Both the position numbers and the translations under genes were made by a program. DNA of 64,000 bases from positions 1,255,792-1,319,791 of the forward strand of contig WLWN01000001.1 of NCBI GenBank assembly GCA_012103575.1, read 5' to 3'. This document shows positions 36,561-47,002 of the stretch, piece after piece. Source of the DNA: Kiritimatiellia bacterium. GTDB taxonomy: Bacteria; Verrucomicrobiota; Kiritimatiellia; WLWN01. Under the pieces are notes generated by a model that was not told where the DNA came from, ran no database searches, and saw nothing but the letters and a program-made list of their open reading frames with translations. The first letter of the stretch is position 1; each line of letters begins with the position of its first letter.

Positions 36561-36611
36561 TAAAGCGGGGAGCATACCCGTATTCAAACAAACAACCCCA
36601 CCCCAACAGGT

Positions 36612-37851
36612 GTGTATATGAAACAATATAAAATAAAGACTGGCAAGGGCGAACTCAACAGCACAAGCGGAAATCATCTTTGCGGCCTGCTGCTTGAGGA
36701 TCATGCTCAACGGATTCTTCCCTCCAATTTTTAACCACGCCGCTCCGATGCGATCTCTGATCGGGAGATCCTCCTTACCCAGATCGGCTTACTTTGCAAC
36801 GGTCGAACCGATTTCAATGATATCGACCTGTACCGGGGTGATGAGATTTTTATGAATGCCTTTGGACTTAAAAAGGGGAGTTAAAAAGGTAGCCTCTGAG
36901 CCGGTGTTCCGATGTCGTTCCGACGACCTGCCCCCAGCCAGAACCCATGTGGGGCTACGCAAACTCAACACCGAACTTCTTTCCTCGGGCCCCTTTGGCT
37001 AGGTAGATGTCGAAGGGCTTGATCTTGTTCCCGTCGATATCGATGTGAGCCCTTTGGATCACTCAGGCTCTTCGAAAGAAGGCGTTTCCTACACCTATAA
37101 GGGCCATGTGATGGTTACGCCCCGATATTTGCCTATGTGGGCACTCAAGGCCACATGCTTGAGTGCGAACTTCGACCCAGTAAACAACATTGTCAGTCGG
37201 GAACGACCGCGTTTATTGCCCGCAGCGTTGAAACGCTCCAAACCCTGGGCCTGGGTGGAAAATGTCTGCTTCGGCTTGATAGTGGCAACGCTGCGGCCGA
37301 TAACTTCGACGCTTTTGGGGATCATTATTTTATCGTAAAGCGAAATCCTCACCGCGAATGTCCTGAACAAATGCTGGCCCTTGCACGCCGAGTTGGAGAC
37401 AAACAAGACAGTCGTGAAGGCAAGAACGTTTACACAGGCTTTTTCGATCATTTCCATCCCGGTGGTGACCAAAACCGCCCTTGTGTCCCGGTGGCCTTCG
37501 AAGTGATTGAATGCACCATCGATATCGATGGTCAGAAACTTCTGGTTCCTAAACTTGAGGTGAACACCTGGTGGACGAACCTCTCTTGTCGTGCCAAGAC
37601 GGTGCTAGATCTCTATCATGGACATGGCCCCAGCGAGCAGTACCACAGTGAACTCAAAAGCGATCTTGATGTTGAGCGATTGCCTTCGGGGAGACTCTGT
37701 GCCAATAAGATTATTCTGTTATGCGCCATGGTGGCCTTCAACCTATTGCGCGGTTCGATTGGTCCGCCACGCCGGACGAATTGAACTTCACTTTGGCAAG
37801 CGTTGTCGCTGGTTTGAAGTGATACAAGATATTGCCCATTCCTTCGCATAG
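36612..37851 (+). pseudogene. IS1380-type transposase, copy 3 (broken)
   Basis: GTG 36612 starts MKQYKIKTGKGELNSTSGNH. The frame is broken by a stop in the SNF region, the shared 13-bp insertion, the shared TAG in FG-VDVEG, a private 2-bp insertion at GGCCATGTGATGG and the shared C-terminal gap. The core frame 37137-37784 keeps the DDE motifs. Private changes in each copy on top of shared ones give the order of damage. Confidence 0.85.
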
Positions 37852-38123
37852 CCCTCCGTGCACCTTTAACAATACTCTAAGGCGACTGCCCAAGGAGGCC
37901 TACGCCCCAAAATGGTCAAATCAGAGTGAATCTGACCTGCACGCTCAAAAAATTCATCAGGGTGATACTTGCCGGTCCCAATCCGCCCAAAAGCGAGCAT
38001 CTCAAGGAAAAAGTTTTCAACTTTTGAGCTCCAAAACACCTTCCGAAGCGATAGCTGACAGATTCAGGATAAAGAGCGGCAAAAACGCGCCTCTCTTTTT
38101 AAAAAACAATTTAAAACGGATTC

Positions 38124-38396
38124 CTATAATACAGCATCTTTACATGCCTTCGCCACACGGAATTTCACAACTCGCTTCGCGGGAATATGAATTTGCTCTC
38201 CTGTAGCTGGATTCCGTCCCATACGCGCAGCACGGTCTACCAGAACGAGTTTTCCAATATTCGGGATTGTAAACCCATTGGCCGCTTCTTGATGAGCCAG
38301 TTTCGCAAGCTCATCAAGCAATTCACTCACTTGTGGCTTACTTACGCCTGTGCGATCAGAAAGAGTTTTGAAGATTTCAGATTTTGTTATTGCCAT
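38124..38396 (-). CDS. HU/IHF-family DNA-binding protein
   Basis: 90 codons, ATG after AGGAGG (AGGAGGAAAAACA). The sequence MAITKSEIFKTLSDRTGVSK, with the arm motif ARMGRNPATGEQIHIPAKRV and the VVKFRVAK end, is diagnostic of HU-type proteins. It bends DNA and compacts the nucleoid as a dimer. Which subfamily (HU or IHF) cannot be decided here. It is convergent with IS1380 copy 3. Confidence 0.93.
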   Translation of the reverse strand: MAITKSEIFKTLSDRTGVSKPQVSELLDELAKLAHQEAANGFTIPNIGKLVLVDRAARMGRNPATGEQIHIPAKRVVKFRVAKACKDAVL

Positions 38397-38551
38397 TGTT
38401 TTTCCTCCTATCTTTATATTTACACGCGATCTTGTTATTCCTCAGGTACAATTCGATTCCTGGAGATTCTTGAGTGCCACTTCTCTAAATACAAGGTCTT
38501 TTACAGTTTTTTTGTTGGGGTTGACACCGAAACTTGCGTATCTTGAGTTTT

Positions 38552-39961
38552 ATGCGGGCAAAAGACACATTTGATGTTCTCATGAGCACCACAGCGCTTA
38601 TAGTCGATGCTGTGTTTATTTACATCGGTTTTATCACCGCGACCTGGATCCGATTTGATTCAGGGTGGATTCCTCTCTACAGAGGATATCCACCACAATC
38701 TCTTTACCAATACGGAGCCGGACTGGCCACAATCCTATTTTTATTTATCTTTCTTTCGCTCGGCCTTTATAAACGGCCTCAAGTAGGGCACTTTATCGAG
38801 AAAATCCCTCGACTTATTCGGGCAACTGGACTCGGCATTTTTCTAGTCATTACGTTAGCTTATATTATTAACACCGAACCACCTATTGCGCGCATGGTCG
38901 TTTTTTTGTCTTTCTTTACGGTCAATATATTTATACTTATTGAACGAAAAATTCTATTTCAACTGGAGCGACATTGGGCCAAATACCAAGCTTCAAAAAA
39001 ACGGGTTGCCATACTCGGAACCGGCCCCATTGCCGGCCAATTAAAGCAAGCGCTCGAACAAGAACCTCGATTACGCTCTCGTTTAATTGCTTTTTTCAAA
39101 ACAAATAACGACCGCCTAGACCCACACGTACCCGCTGAGTTGGTGAAGGGGCATATTGAGGATTTACCTGAATTTCTTAAAAACGAAACCGTCGACGAAA
39201 TCATTCTAGCAAACCCATCCTCATTGACACATGCCGCAATGGTCAAAATTATTGTCCAGTGTGAGCGTGCTTTAGCAAATTTTATTATGGTTCCAGATAT
39301 TTTTCGGGTCTTAACAAGCGGCGTTAGCATGCAGCTAATTGACGGCATCCCTATGCTCGGTGTAGGCACATGGCCACTCGATCGCTTTTGGAATCGCCTG
39401 ACAAAACGAAGCGTAGATATCGCAGGAGCATGGCTCGGATTGATCCTCTCAATCCCGGTCATGGCAATCTCAGCCATTATCATCAAGGCAACCTCTCCTG
39501 GACCCATTTTATATAAACAAAAACGGTGCGGAGAAAAAGGAACGTGCTTCACAATCTATAAACTTCGCACAATGCAGATGGACGCGGAAATTGAATCCGG
39601 TCCTGTATGGACGACCCAAGACGATACGAGAAGAACCCCCGCCGGAAAATTTATGCGCAAGTATAACATCGATGAACTTCCCCAATTTTGGAACGTCTTG
39701 AAAGGAGAGATGAGTTTAGTTGGCCCCCGCCCAGAACGTCCCCATTTTGTCGAACAATTCAAAGAGGATATTGGCGGCTATATGTGGAGACATACATCTA
39801 AACCCGGACTCACGGGATGGGCACAAGTTAATGGTTTGCGGGGCAACACCTCCATTGAAGCGAGAATTAAACACGACCTTTTCTATCTTGAAAATTGGTC
39901 ATTAGGGTTAGATCTCAAAGTGTTACTTAGAACGATCTTCGCTCGGGAGAATGCATACTGA
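38552..39961 (+). CDS. Polyprenyl-phosphate sugar-1-phosphate transferase (WbaP/EpsE-like)
   Basis: 469 codons from ATG 38552 (MRAKDTFDVLMSTTALIVDA); a non-ATG start at 38534 is less likely. Four N-terminal membrane helices precede a Rossmann-like domain (KRVAILGTGPIAGQLKQAL). The C-terminal bacterial sugar transferase domain has KRSVDIAGAWLGLILSIPVM, TIYKLRTMQMDAE and DELPQFWNVLKGEMSLVGPR. It loads the first sugar phosphate onto undecaprenyl phosphate to begin repeat-unit assembly. It likely serves the same exopolysaccharide as the Wza/Wzc genes, from which it is separated by rnhC and two IS elements. Confidence 0.9.
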   Translation: MRAKDTFDVLMSTTALIVDAVFIYIGFITATWIRFDSGWIPLYRGYPPQSLYQYGAGLATILFLFIFLSLGLYKRPQVGHFIEKIPRLIRATGLGIFLVITLAYIINTEPPIARMVVFLSFFTVNIFILIERKILFQLERHWAKYQASKKRVAILGTGPIAGQLKQALEQEPRLRSRLIAFFKTNNDRLDPHVPAELVKGHIEDLPEFLKNETVDEIILANPSSLTHAAMVKIIVQCERALANFIMVPDIFRVLTSGVSMQLIDGIPMLGVGTWPLDRFWNRLTKRSVDIAGAWLGLILSIPVMAISAIIIKATSPGPILYKQKRCGEKGTCFTIYKLRTMQMDAEIESGPVWTTQDDTRRTPAGKFMRKYNIDELPQFWNVLKGEMSLVGPRPERPHFVEQFKEDIGGYMWRHTSKPGLTGWAQVNGLRGNTSIEARIKHDLFYLENWSLGLDLKVLLRTIFARENAY

Positions 39962-40688
39962 AATGATGCGATATAATGCTTAATGCATACAAGGCTGCTG
40001 TTTCAGCTCTAAGTATATTTTGACCAAAAGATACAGAAACAAGCCCCTTTTTTTGAATCTGTTCTTGTTCTGAGCTGCTAAAGTCCCCCTCAGGACCAAC
40101 CAACATTCCAATGCCAGATACATGTCCAAATGCTTCATGGAATAACGCATCCTGAAAAGGAATCGCGTTCGGAGAAAGAGATCCTACCATCCAAAGCATT
40201 CCTTCAGGGACCTTATCTAAAAAGTGACTTAATGGAGTTATCGGCTCAATGCAAGGAATCCAATCTGAATGACATTGTTTAGCGGCATGTAATGCGACTT
40301 TTTCCCACCGTTTTCTTTTTTGATCAAGCTGCGAGGCATGAAAACGAACAACACAGTGCTCTGCCTGAACAGGAAAAATAGATCGAACCCCAATCTCTGT
40401 TGCTTTTTGAATAAACCACTCCATCTTTTGCGTCTTTAATAATGCTTGAGCAAGCATTATACAAAAAGAAGGAACCGAAATAGAACGACGCTGCGTCACG
40501 TGTATAATCGACCGTTTATTTTCAATTTTAATAACTTCTGCAGTGCCTACATGCCCCCGGCCATCTGAAATAGAGATAGAAGAACCTACAGGTTTACGCA
40601 ACACATGCAAAAGATGATGAGATTCAGCTAAAGATAAAGTAATCGGGTCAGAAGTCCAGTCACCCGGATCCACGTAGTATTGTGTCAT
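39927..40688 (-). CDS. rsmE: 16S rRNA m3U1498 methyltransferase
   Basis: 253 codons. The SPOUT-fold signature is present: MLVGPEGDFSSSEQEQI and then FGQNILRAETAALYALSII at the C-terminus, forming the trefoil knot that binds SAM. The N-terminal PUA-like domain contains HHLLHVLRKPVGSSI. It methylates U1498 of 16S rRNA. It overlaps the end of the convergent sugar transferase by 35 bp. Confidence 0.93.
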   Translation of the reverse strand: MTQYYVDPGDWTSDPITLSLAESHHLLHVLRKPVGSSISISDGRGHVGTAEVIKIENKRSIIHVTQRRSISVPSFCIMLAQALLKTQKMEWFIQKATEIGVRSIFPVQAEHCVVRFHASQLDQKRKRWEKVALHAAKQCHSDWIPCIEPITPLSHFLDKVPEGMLWMVGSLSPNAIPFQDALFHEAFGHVSGIGMLVGPEGDFSSSEQEQIQKKGLVSVSFGQNILRAETAALYALSIISHHFSMHSPERRSF

Positions 40689-40766
40689 ATTGATCCTTGT
40701 CCGCCATATGCGCAGCTGTGAACATAAACGAGCGGAACCTATTTTTTTCTAACGACTTATCTCCTC

Positions 40767-40929
40767 CCTGGATCCGTCAGTTAAACGCGGTTTCCTGCAC
40801 GAACCATTTGAGCCAAAAGGAATTACAAAAAAGCCTCGACGCACCCAGCGGGTGCGCCTGCGTTTTTTTGCAACCTTTTGCCTCCAAAGCATTCGCACAG
40901 AAATCCCACGTTTAACTGACGGATCCAGG
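40767..40929. mobile_element. MITE copy B (163 bp), inverted relative to copies A and C
   Basis: The same 163-bp palindromic element, in the opposite orientation to copies A and C. The flanks are TCCTC on each side (40762-40766 and 40930-40934), a perfect 5-bp duplication. It lies between the dnaJ stop (40964) and the rsmE start (40688) and interrupts no gene. Its hairpin core could act as a terminator for dnaJ. Confidence 0.92.
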
Positions 40930-40963
40930 TCCTCCTCTTTCTTGAAGGACCAAACAGGGAAAA

Positions 40964-42136
40964 TTACTTATTCATAGTATCTTTTCGGTCAAAAAATGCT
41001 TTGACCTGCTTGTTGAATTCTTTTAAACGTTTGTAATTCGATACGGAAAAAGAATCGCCCACCTCTTTTAACATTTTTTTCTGCTTACTACCCAAGTTAG
41101 AGGGCACTTCAACATAAACAACTACCTGTTGATCCCCGTCGCGATAGCCACGAACACCGGTGATCCCCTTGCCTCGAAGACGGAAGGCCGACCCAGTTTC
41201 CGTCCCGGGCGGAATTTTAAGTTTGGCATAGCCATGAATCGTCGGAATTTCGACTTCCCCCCCCAATACAGCAACCTCAAAAGGAATAGGTTTTTCGATA
41301 TAAATATCTAAATCCTTGCGCTGAAAGATCACGTGAGAACGGACATGAAGCACCACGTATAAATCACCCGCTCCCCCTCCTCGAACACCACTTTCTCCCT
41401 TCCCGCGCACACGCAATCGAGAACCCGTTTCAACACCTTTAGGAATCTTGATTGAAATCGTCCTACGTGTTTTTATTCTGCCCGCGCCTTGACAAACACG
41501 ACAAGGTTCCCCAACAGTCTCCCCTGCCCCCCCGCAAGCAGAACACGCTTGTCGAACATGAAAAAAACCATTTGATGACACCACAACGCCTTGACCTTTA
41601 CATTCACGACAGGTTTGACGCTTGGTTCCAGGTTTCGCCCCCGAACCATTACACGTTGTACACGCATCCATCACCGGAAAACTGATTTCACGCTCAGAAC
41701 CAAACATGGCTTCTTCAAAATCAATTTCCAAGTCAAACCGCAGATCAGATCCTTGCGTTGAAACTTCCCGCCCTGATCGATCGCCACCACCGCCAAAAAA
41801 GTCATCAAAGATACTGCCTCCACCTCCAAAGTTTCCCATAAACGTACGCAAGGCTTCTTCAAGATCAATACCCCCAAAACCACCAGCAGCCCCTCCCCGA
41901 CCTGCGCCAAATGCTTGGTGTCCAAATTGATCATACTGTTGGCGCTTATCCGAATCACTCAATACTTCATACGCCTCGGTAATTTCCTTAAATTTTTCCT
42001 CAGCCTCTTTATCCCCTGGATTTTTGTCAGGATGGTATTTGACAGCCAGCTTGCGATAGGCCTTTTTAAGCTCCTCCCCAGACGCATTGCGGGACGCATC
42101 AAGGACCTCATAATAATCTCGTTTTGTTTGGACCAT
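40964..42136 (-). CDS. dnaJ: Chaperone DnaJ
   Basis: 390 codons. The J domain has [16 protein letters not shown] with the HPD motif. A Gly/Phe-rich region follows ([31 protein letters not shown]). Four zinc-binding repeats are intact ([32 protein letters not shown]), then the C-terminal substrate-binding domain. It stimulates DnaK ATPase. Its start codon region overlaps the grpE stop, so the pair is translationally coupled. No dnaK lies in this window. Confidence 0.97.
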   Translation of the reverse strand: MVQTKRDYYEVLDASRNASGEELKKAYRKLAVKYHPDKNPGDKEAEEKFKEITEAYEVLSDSDKRQQYDQFGHQAFGAGRGGAAGGFGGIDLEEALRTFMGNFGGGGSIFDDFFGGGGDRSGREVSTQGSDLRFDLEIDFEEAMFGSEREISFPVMDACTTCNGSGAKPGTKRQTCRECKGQGVVVSSNGFFHVRQACSACGGAGETVGEPCRVCQGAGRIKTRRTISIKIPKGVETGSRLRVRGKGESGVRGGGAGDLYVVLHVRSHVIFQRKDLDIYIEKPIPFEVAVLGGEVEIPTIHGYAKLKIPPGTETGSAFRLRGKGITGVRGYRDGDQQVVVYVEVPSNLGSKQKKMLKEVGDSFSVSNYKRLKEFNKQVKAFFDRKDTMNK

Positions 42137-42807
42137 TAGTCTCCCTTTTTTTCTTCTTTTTCTTTGCTTAGCGGAGTCTCATTATTCGGCGCAGGGTCTT
42201 CTTCTAAACCGCGCGATACAATAACCTGCGCGGGTCTCAAGAGTTTGTCTTTGAATGTATACCCCCGCCTCGTTTGCGAGACAACCACATCCACCGGATA
42301 CGCTTCCGATGGCATATATGTCATAGCTTCATGTAAGTGAGGGTCAAACGGTTGCCCTTCCACATCCATCGCCATCACATTAAACTTTTTTAATAAAGAC
42401 AGCAATTGGTCATAAACTAATTCAAAACCCTCAAGAACCGAAGGGTCCGCATCGTGCTCCTTTGCCGTATTCAAACCCAATTCAAAATGATCCAGCACAG
42501 GAAGGACCCCGGTTAGGAAATCTTCACTTCCGCGTTGATACCAATCTCCCCGCTCTCGTTGAACCCGCTTCCGAAAATTATCAAAATCGGCTTGCAAGCG
42601 CAAAAAACGGATCTCCAGCGCTTCATCTTCTTCCTTTACTTTCGTGGATTCTTCTTTAGTGGGTTCATCCGTTTTCGCATCGGAGTCTTTCGTTTTACTT
42701 TCGCCTTCTTCGTCAACAGAAACGGCTAACATATCATCCTCTTTTTGTCCCGCCTCTTGCTTGTCAATGACCGATGATACCCGATCTTTTTCTTTTCCTT
42801 TTGTCAT
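42136..42807 (-). CDS. grpE: Nucleotide exchange factor GrpE
   Basis: 223 codons from ATG 42807, which is 7 nt after GGAGT; the longer ORF start lacks a site. An acidic, disordered N-terminus precedes a long coiled coil ([20 protein letters not shown]) and the beta-wing head ending [20 protein letters not shown]. It releases ADP from DnaK. Operon order grpE-dnaJ. Confidence 0.95.
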   Translation of the reverse strand: MTKGKEKDRVSSVIDKQEAGQKEDDMLAVSVDEEGESKTKDSDAKTDEPTKEESTKVKEEDEALEIRFLRLQADFDNFRKRVQRERGDWYQRGSEDFLTGVLPVLDHFELGLNTAKEHDADPSVLEGFELVYDQLLSLLKKFNVMAMDVEGQPFDPHLHEAMTYMPSEAYPVDVVVSQTRRGYTFKDKLLRPAQVIVSRGLEEDPAPNNETPLSKEKEEKKGD

Positions 42808-42894
42808 AGTTATACTCCATTTCTTGTATATTAAATCGAGAAACATGAATGTCGAGGGAAACGACCCATAGATCCAACCAAGAATGTATTCGGT

Positions 42895-43464
42895 TTAAAG
42901 GTGTTCCTTACGTTGATCTTTGGCACTAGCTTTTTCAAGGTCTTCACGAAGAAAGGTTAAAACATCTTTAAAGCGACAAACGTTTTCCGGTGTTAATTGC
43001 ACCAGCTTTTCGTGAGCTTCCAACATCATGGCAGCTGTATCACGGCGATTCACCGTTTGAGAATGCAAGGGTAAAAAATCCTCTGAAACCCCTAAACGGG
43101 CTTTAAATTCATCAGGAGTTGTATTGGTCATATACGGCCGAACCAAATTATCCAGCCCAAGCGTAGACAAAAGATTTCGCGTGCGTGCCGTCAAATTTAC
43201 CATACAAATTTCCCCTCCAGATAATTCCTTTAGACGAAAAGCCAATCCTGCAATCACGCCCATAAAGGTACTATCCATACCCACACATCTCGACATATCA
43301 ATCACAATACGAACGACACCTTGCTCCAAAGCAACCGTTCCAAAATTTTTCATAGATGTGCTTATCTTGAACGACCCACGATCAACAACTCGCACAAACG
43401 CAAGATCGCCTTGGATCGCAACAAAAAGCTGATCTGAGGATTGTCCGGTTTTGGGCATGATCAT
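42895..43464 (-). CDS. STAS-domain anti-sigma-factor-antagonist-like protein
   Basis: 189 codons. An N-terminal STAS domain (VVRIVIDMSRCVGMDSTFMG) with the DST phospho-acceptor Ser, and ARTRNLLSTLGLDNL on helix 4. A C-terminal helical extension of about 70 residues (DTAAMMLEAHEKLVQLTPEN) is longer than in SpoIIAA. It probably takes part in a partner-switching circuit, but no kinase or phosphatase is nearby. Either ATG (43464 or 43458) may be used. Confidence 0.82.
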   Translation of the reverse strand: MIMPKTGQSSDQLFVAIQGDLAFVRVVDRGSFKISTSMKNFGTVALEQGVVRIVIDMSRCVGMDSTFMGVIAGLAFRLKELSGGEICMVNLTARTRNLLSTLGLDNLVRPYMTNTTPDEFKARLGVSEDFLPLHSQTVNRRDTAAMMLEAHEKLVQLTPENVCRFKDVLTFLREDLEKASAKDQRKEHL

Positions 43465-43565
43465 GAATCTCCACCGATCTAAATTCCAAACAATGATTTA
43501 CACGTAACATCTCTATTTAGTTTCTCATAAACGATCCAAAAAATTATCACCCGAATGCACGGGTG

Positions 43566-44267
43566 TCAATCATCTCCATGCACCCGAGTTCTTGGAGCAA
43601 TAATAACGGTTAATTCTCCCTTAACCGCACGACCTTTAAACGCCAACCGAATGGTTGAAGGGGTTCCCCAAAGTGTTTCTTCAAATTTTTTGGTCAACTC
43701 ACGTCCCACAAAAATATTTCGATCGCCCATGATCTCTTCAATTTCATCCATTAACTTCAAAAGCCGGTAAGGTGACTCGTATAAAACAAGGGGCCCCTGA
43801 TAATCCATCCAATCGTTAAGACATCTTTTTCGTGCACCCCTTTTATGCGACAAAAAACCAAGAAACATAAAATGGCTTCCCCCTAACCCACTAAGGGCTA
43901 ATGCGGCTGTAACAGCGCTAGGGCCAGGTACGACGGTGACAAAAACCCCTGCACGCCTGCACGCTTGCACGATCCGTGAACCCGGATCAGATATCCCGGG
44001 CATACCCGCATCCGTAACAACCGCAATAGCTTGCCCTGAACCAATAGATTGAATCAGGACATCAATCCGGGATATTTCGCTAAACGTGTGACAGCTTTTA
44101 AGAAAGGTTTTTATCTCGTATCGATTCAACAATTTTCGAGTGTGTCGCGTGTCTTCGGCAAAAATACATGAAACATTTTTCAATGTTTCTATCGCCCGAA
44201 AGGTAACATCTTCAAGATTTCCAATAGGGGTACCAACCATATAAAGTCCTGGATCCATAAGAAACAA
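43566..44267 (-). CDS. rsmI: 16S rRNA 2'-O-ribose C1402 methyltransferase
   Basis: 233 codons, somewhat short because the family's C-terminal extension is absent. Signatures: LYMVGTPIGNLEDVTFRAIE, FAEDTRHTRKLLNRY, VTDAGMPGISDPGSRIVQAC and PGPSAVTAALALSGL (tetrapyrrole-methylase fold). It methylates C1402 of 16S rRNA. The start is probably MDPGLYM rather than the upstream ATG. Confidence 0.93.
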   Translation of the reverse strand: MFLMDPGLYMVGTPIGNLEDVTFRAIETLKNVSCIFAEDTRHTRKLLNRYEIKTFLKSCHTFSEISRIDVLIQSIGSGQAIAVVTDAGMPGISDPGSRIVQACRRAGVFVTVVPGPSAVTAALALSGLGGSHFMFLGFLSHKRGARKRCLNDWMDYQGPLVLYESPYRLLKLMDEIEEIMGDRNIFVGRELTKKFEETLWGTPSTIRLAFKGRAVKGELTVIIAPRTRVHGDD

Positions 44268-44458
44268 GAGTATGACGGTTTATAGAACCGATAAAGACTT
44301 TTCGTAGAGGCTTTACACATTCCAAATGGTAAAGATCGGACACGGGCCCACGCTCATGACTGGACCAAAAGCCTGTTTACCGTGCACAGTCATCCCATAA
44401 GGTGTAAAACTCAGCCTTTTTATGGCTAAAATATAGACAATTTCCCGCTTTTCGTAAT

Positions 44459-46011
44459 CCTGAATCCGTCAGATAAAATCTGACGATTTTTCATTACCTG
44501 TTGGGCTAAAGCGGGGAGGATACCCGTATTCAAACAAACAACCCCACCCCAACAGGTGTGTATATGAAACAGTATAAAATAAAGACTGGCAAGGGCGAAC
44601 TCAACAGCACAAGCGGAAATCATCTTTGCGGCCTACTGCTTGAGGATCATGCTCAACGGATTCTTCCCTCCAATTTTCAACCACGCCGCTCCGATGCGAT
44701 CTCTGATCGGGAGATCCTCCTTACCCAGATCGGCTTACTTTGCAACGGTCGAACCGATTTCAATGATATCGACCTGTACCGGGGTGATGAGATTTTTATG
44801 AATGCCTTTGGACTTAAAAAGGGGAGTTAAAAAGGGTAGCCTCTGAGCCGGTGTTCCGACGTCGTTTCGACGACCTGCCCCCAGCCAGAACCCATGTGGG
44901 GCTACGCAAACTCAACACCGAACTTCTTTCCTCGGGCCCCTTTGGCTAGGTAGATGTCGAAGGGCTTGATCTTGTTCCCGTCGATATCGATGTGAGCCTT
45001 TGGATCACTCAGGCTCTTCGAAAGAAGGCGTTTCCTACACCTATAAGGGCCATGATGTTACGCCCCGATATTTGCCTATGTGGGCACTCAAGGCCACATG
45101 CTTGAGTGCGAACTTCGACCCGGTAAACAACATTGTCAGTCGGGAACGACCGCGTTTATTGCCCGCAGCGTTGAAACGCTCCAAACCCTGGGCCTGGGTG
45201 GAAAATGTTTGCTTCGGCTTGATAGTGGCAACGATGCGGCCGATAACTTCGACGCTTTTGGGGATCATTATTTCATCGTAAAGCGAAATCCTCGCCGCGA
45301 ATGTCCTGAACAAATGCTGGCCCTTGCACGCCGAGTTGGAGACAAACAAGACAGTCGTGAAGGCAAGAACGTTTACACAGGCTTTTTCGATCATTTCCAT
45401 CCCGGTGGTGACCAAAACCGCCCTTGTGTCCCGGTGGCCTTCGAAGTGATTGAACGCACCATCGATATCGATGGTCAGAAACTTCTGGTTCCTAAACTTG
45501 AGGTGAACACCTGGTGGACGAACCTCTCTTGTCGTGCCAAGACGGTGCTAGATCTCTATCATGGACATGGCACCAGCGAGCAGTACCATAGTGAACTCAA
45601 AAGCGATCTTGATGTTGAGCGATTGCCTTCGGGGAGACTCTGTGCCAATAAGATTATTCTGTTATGCGCCATGGTGGCCTTCAACCTATTGCGCGGTTCG
45701 ATTGGTCCGCCACGCCGGACGAATTGAACTTCACTTTGGCAAGCGTTGTCGCTGGTTTGAAGTGATACAAGATATTGCCCATTCCTTCGCATAGCCCTCC
45801 GTGCACCTTTAACAATACTCTAAGGCGACTGCCCAAGGAGGCCTACACCCCAAAATGGCCAAATCAGAGTGAATCTGACCTGTACGCTCAAAAAATTCAT
45901 CAGGGTGATACTTGCCGGTCCCAATCCGCCCAAAAGCGAGCATCTCAAGGAAAAAATTTTCAGCTTTTGAGCCCCAAAACGCCTTCCGAAGCGATAGCTG
46001 ACGGATTCAGG
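44459..46011 (+). mobile_element. IS1380-type element, copy 4
   Basis: Ends CCTGAATCCGTCAG at 44459 and the complement to 46011, 1553 bp, with TAAT on both sides (a 4-bp duplication). It lies in the gap between the rsmI start and kdsA and breaks no recognisable gene. It has the same orientation as copy 3. Confidence 0.92.
44558..45794 (+). pseudogene. IS1380-type transposase, copy 4 (broken)
   Basis: The N-terminal 90 codons are intact (GTG 44558), unlike copies 2 and 3. Then come the shared 13-bp insertion, an additional G (AAAGGGTAGCC), the shared TAG in FG-VDVEG, a one-base loss at GATGTTACG and the shared C-terminal gap. In the core frame (45080-45727) the first DDE Asp motif reads SGNDAADNF. 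Confidence 0.85.
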
Positions 46012-46162
46012 TAATAGCAAGAATTATTTGTTTTGCATCGACATTTCCTATTATATACTCTAAAAGTGTTTTTATGTATTCCAGCTAACGTAGCCAATGT
46101 GATGCGACAAATTGTATCATCTGTTAATTACAGATTAATTCTCTAATAAAAACTGATAAATC

Positions 46163-46990
46163 ATGTCCAAAACAATAAAAGTAGGTTCAGTCTGTATCGG
46201 TGGAACTCATCCGTTAGCTCTGATTGCAGGGCCTTGCGTCATTGAGCCCAGAAAAGGATGTATGGATTTAGCGGAACGTCTTGTTCGCTTAGCTCATCAG
46301 GAAAAAATCCCCTTAATTTTCAAAGCATCCTATGACAAGGCCAATCGCACTTCTATTCAGTCGTATAGGGGGCCAGGAATTGCCAAGGGCCTCGCTATTC
46401 TTGCAGAGATCAAAGAACAATACCAGGTACCTATTTTGGTTGATGTGCATAATGTAAGCGAAATTCCGGTGGCTACAGAGGTTGCAGACATACTGCAGCT
46501 CCCTGCATTTTTATGTCGACAGACTGATCTATTAATCGCTCTCGGAAAAAGCGGGAAACCGGTTAATGTTAAAAAGGGTCAATTTTTGGCTCCGTGGGAT
46601 GTTCGTCATATCATCGGGAAATTAGAAAGTACGGGTCTTCAAAAAATACTTTTAACAGAGCGCGGAACAAGTTTTGGATATAATAATTTAGTCGCAGACA
46701 TGCGTAGTTTACTTATTATGCAAGCATACGAGTACCCTGTTATTTTTGATGCCACGCATAGCGTCCAATTACCGGGAGGCGCTGGGGATACAACGAACGG
46801 TGATGGGAAATGGGCGCCCTACTTAGCGCGTGCAGCAGTGGCTACAGGGTGTGATGCTGTCTTTTTGGAAACTCATTTACACCCTGAAGAGGCATTGTCC
46901 GATAAAGCAAATGCCATTCCGTTTTCTGCGTTAAAGAAACTCTGGAAACAATTAAATGCGATTGATAAGGTTGTAACAGCAAAACCATGA
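46163..46990 (+). CDS. kdsA: 3-deoxy-8-phosphooctulonate synthase (KDO-8-P synthase)
   Basis: 275 codons. The PEP-binding and aldol-core motifs are present: LIAGPCVIEPRKGC, FKASYDKANRTS, LVDVHNVSEI, KKGQFLAPWD and FDATHSVQLPGG. It condenses arabinose-5-phosphate and PEP to KDO-8-P for the lipopolysaccharide inner core. It is followed closely by the LPS-transport genes, so it is probably the first gene of a kdsA-lptC-lptA-lptB operon. Confidence 0.95.
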   Translation: MSKTIKVGSVCIGGTHPLALIAGPCVIEPRKGCMDLAERLVRLAHQEKIPLIFKASYDKANRTSIQSYRGPGIAKGLAILAEIKEQYQVPILVDVHNVSEIPVATEVADILQLPAFLCRQTDLLIALGKSGKPVNVKKGQFLAPWDVRHIIGKLESTGLQKILLTERGTSFGYNNLVADMRSLLIMQAYEYPVIFDATHSVQLPGGAGDTTNGDGKWAPYLARAAVATGCDAVFLETHLHPEEALSDKANAIPFSALKKLWKQLNAIDKVVTAKP

Positions 46991-47002
46991 AGGAGTTGAT
47001 TG

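Larger units (their letters stand above)
35515..38068 (+). mobile_element. IS1380-type element, copy 3 (interrupted by IS630)
   Basis: The left end CCTGAATCCGTCAG is at 35515. The right end at 38068 has one mismatch (CTGACAGATTCAGG). ATAAA duplications lie on both sides (35510-35514 and 38069-38073). Without the nested IS630 and its TA duplication it is 1556 bp, like the other copies. The insertion begins 7 bp after the rnhC stop. The orientation is opposite to copy 2. Confidence 0.92.

Noticed and set aside
38069..38110. Intrinsic terminator between HU and IS1380 copy 3
   Set aside because: A partial stem around AAAGAGCGGC/GCCTCTC followed by T5 exists, but pairing is imperfect and the strand that would need it (HU, minus) lacks a T-run.
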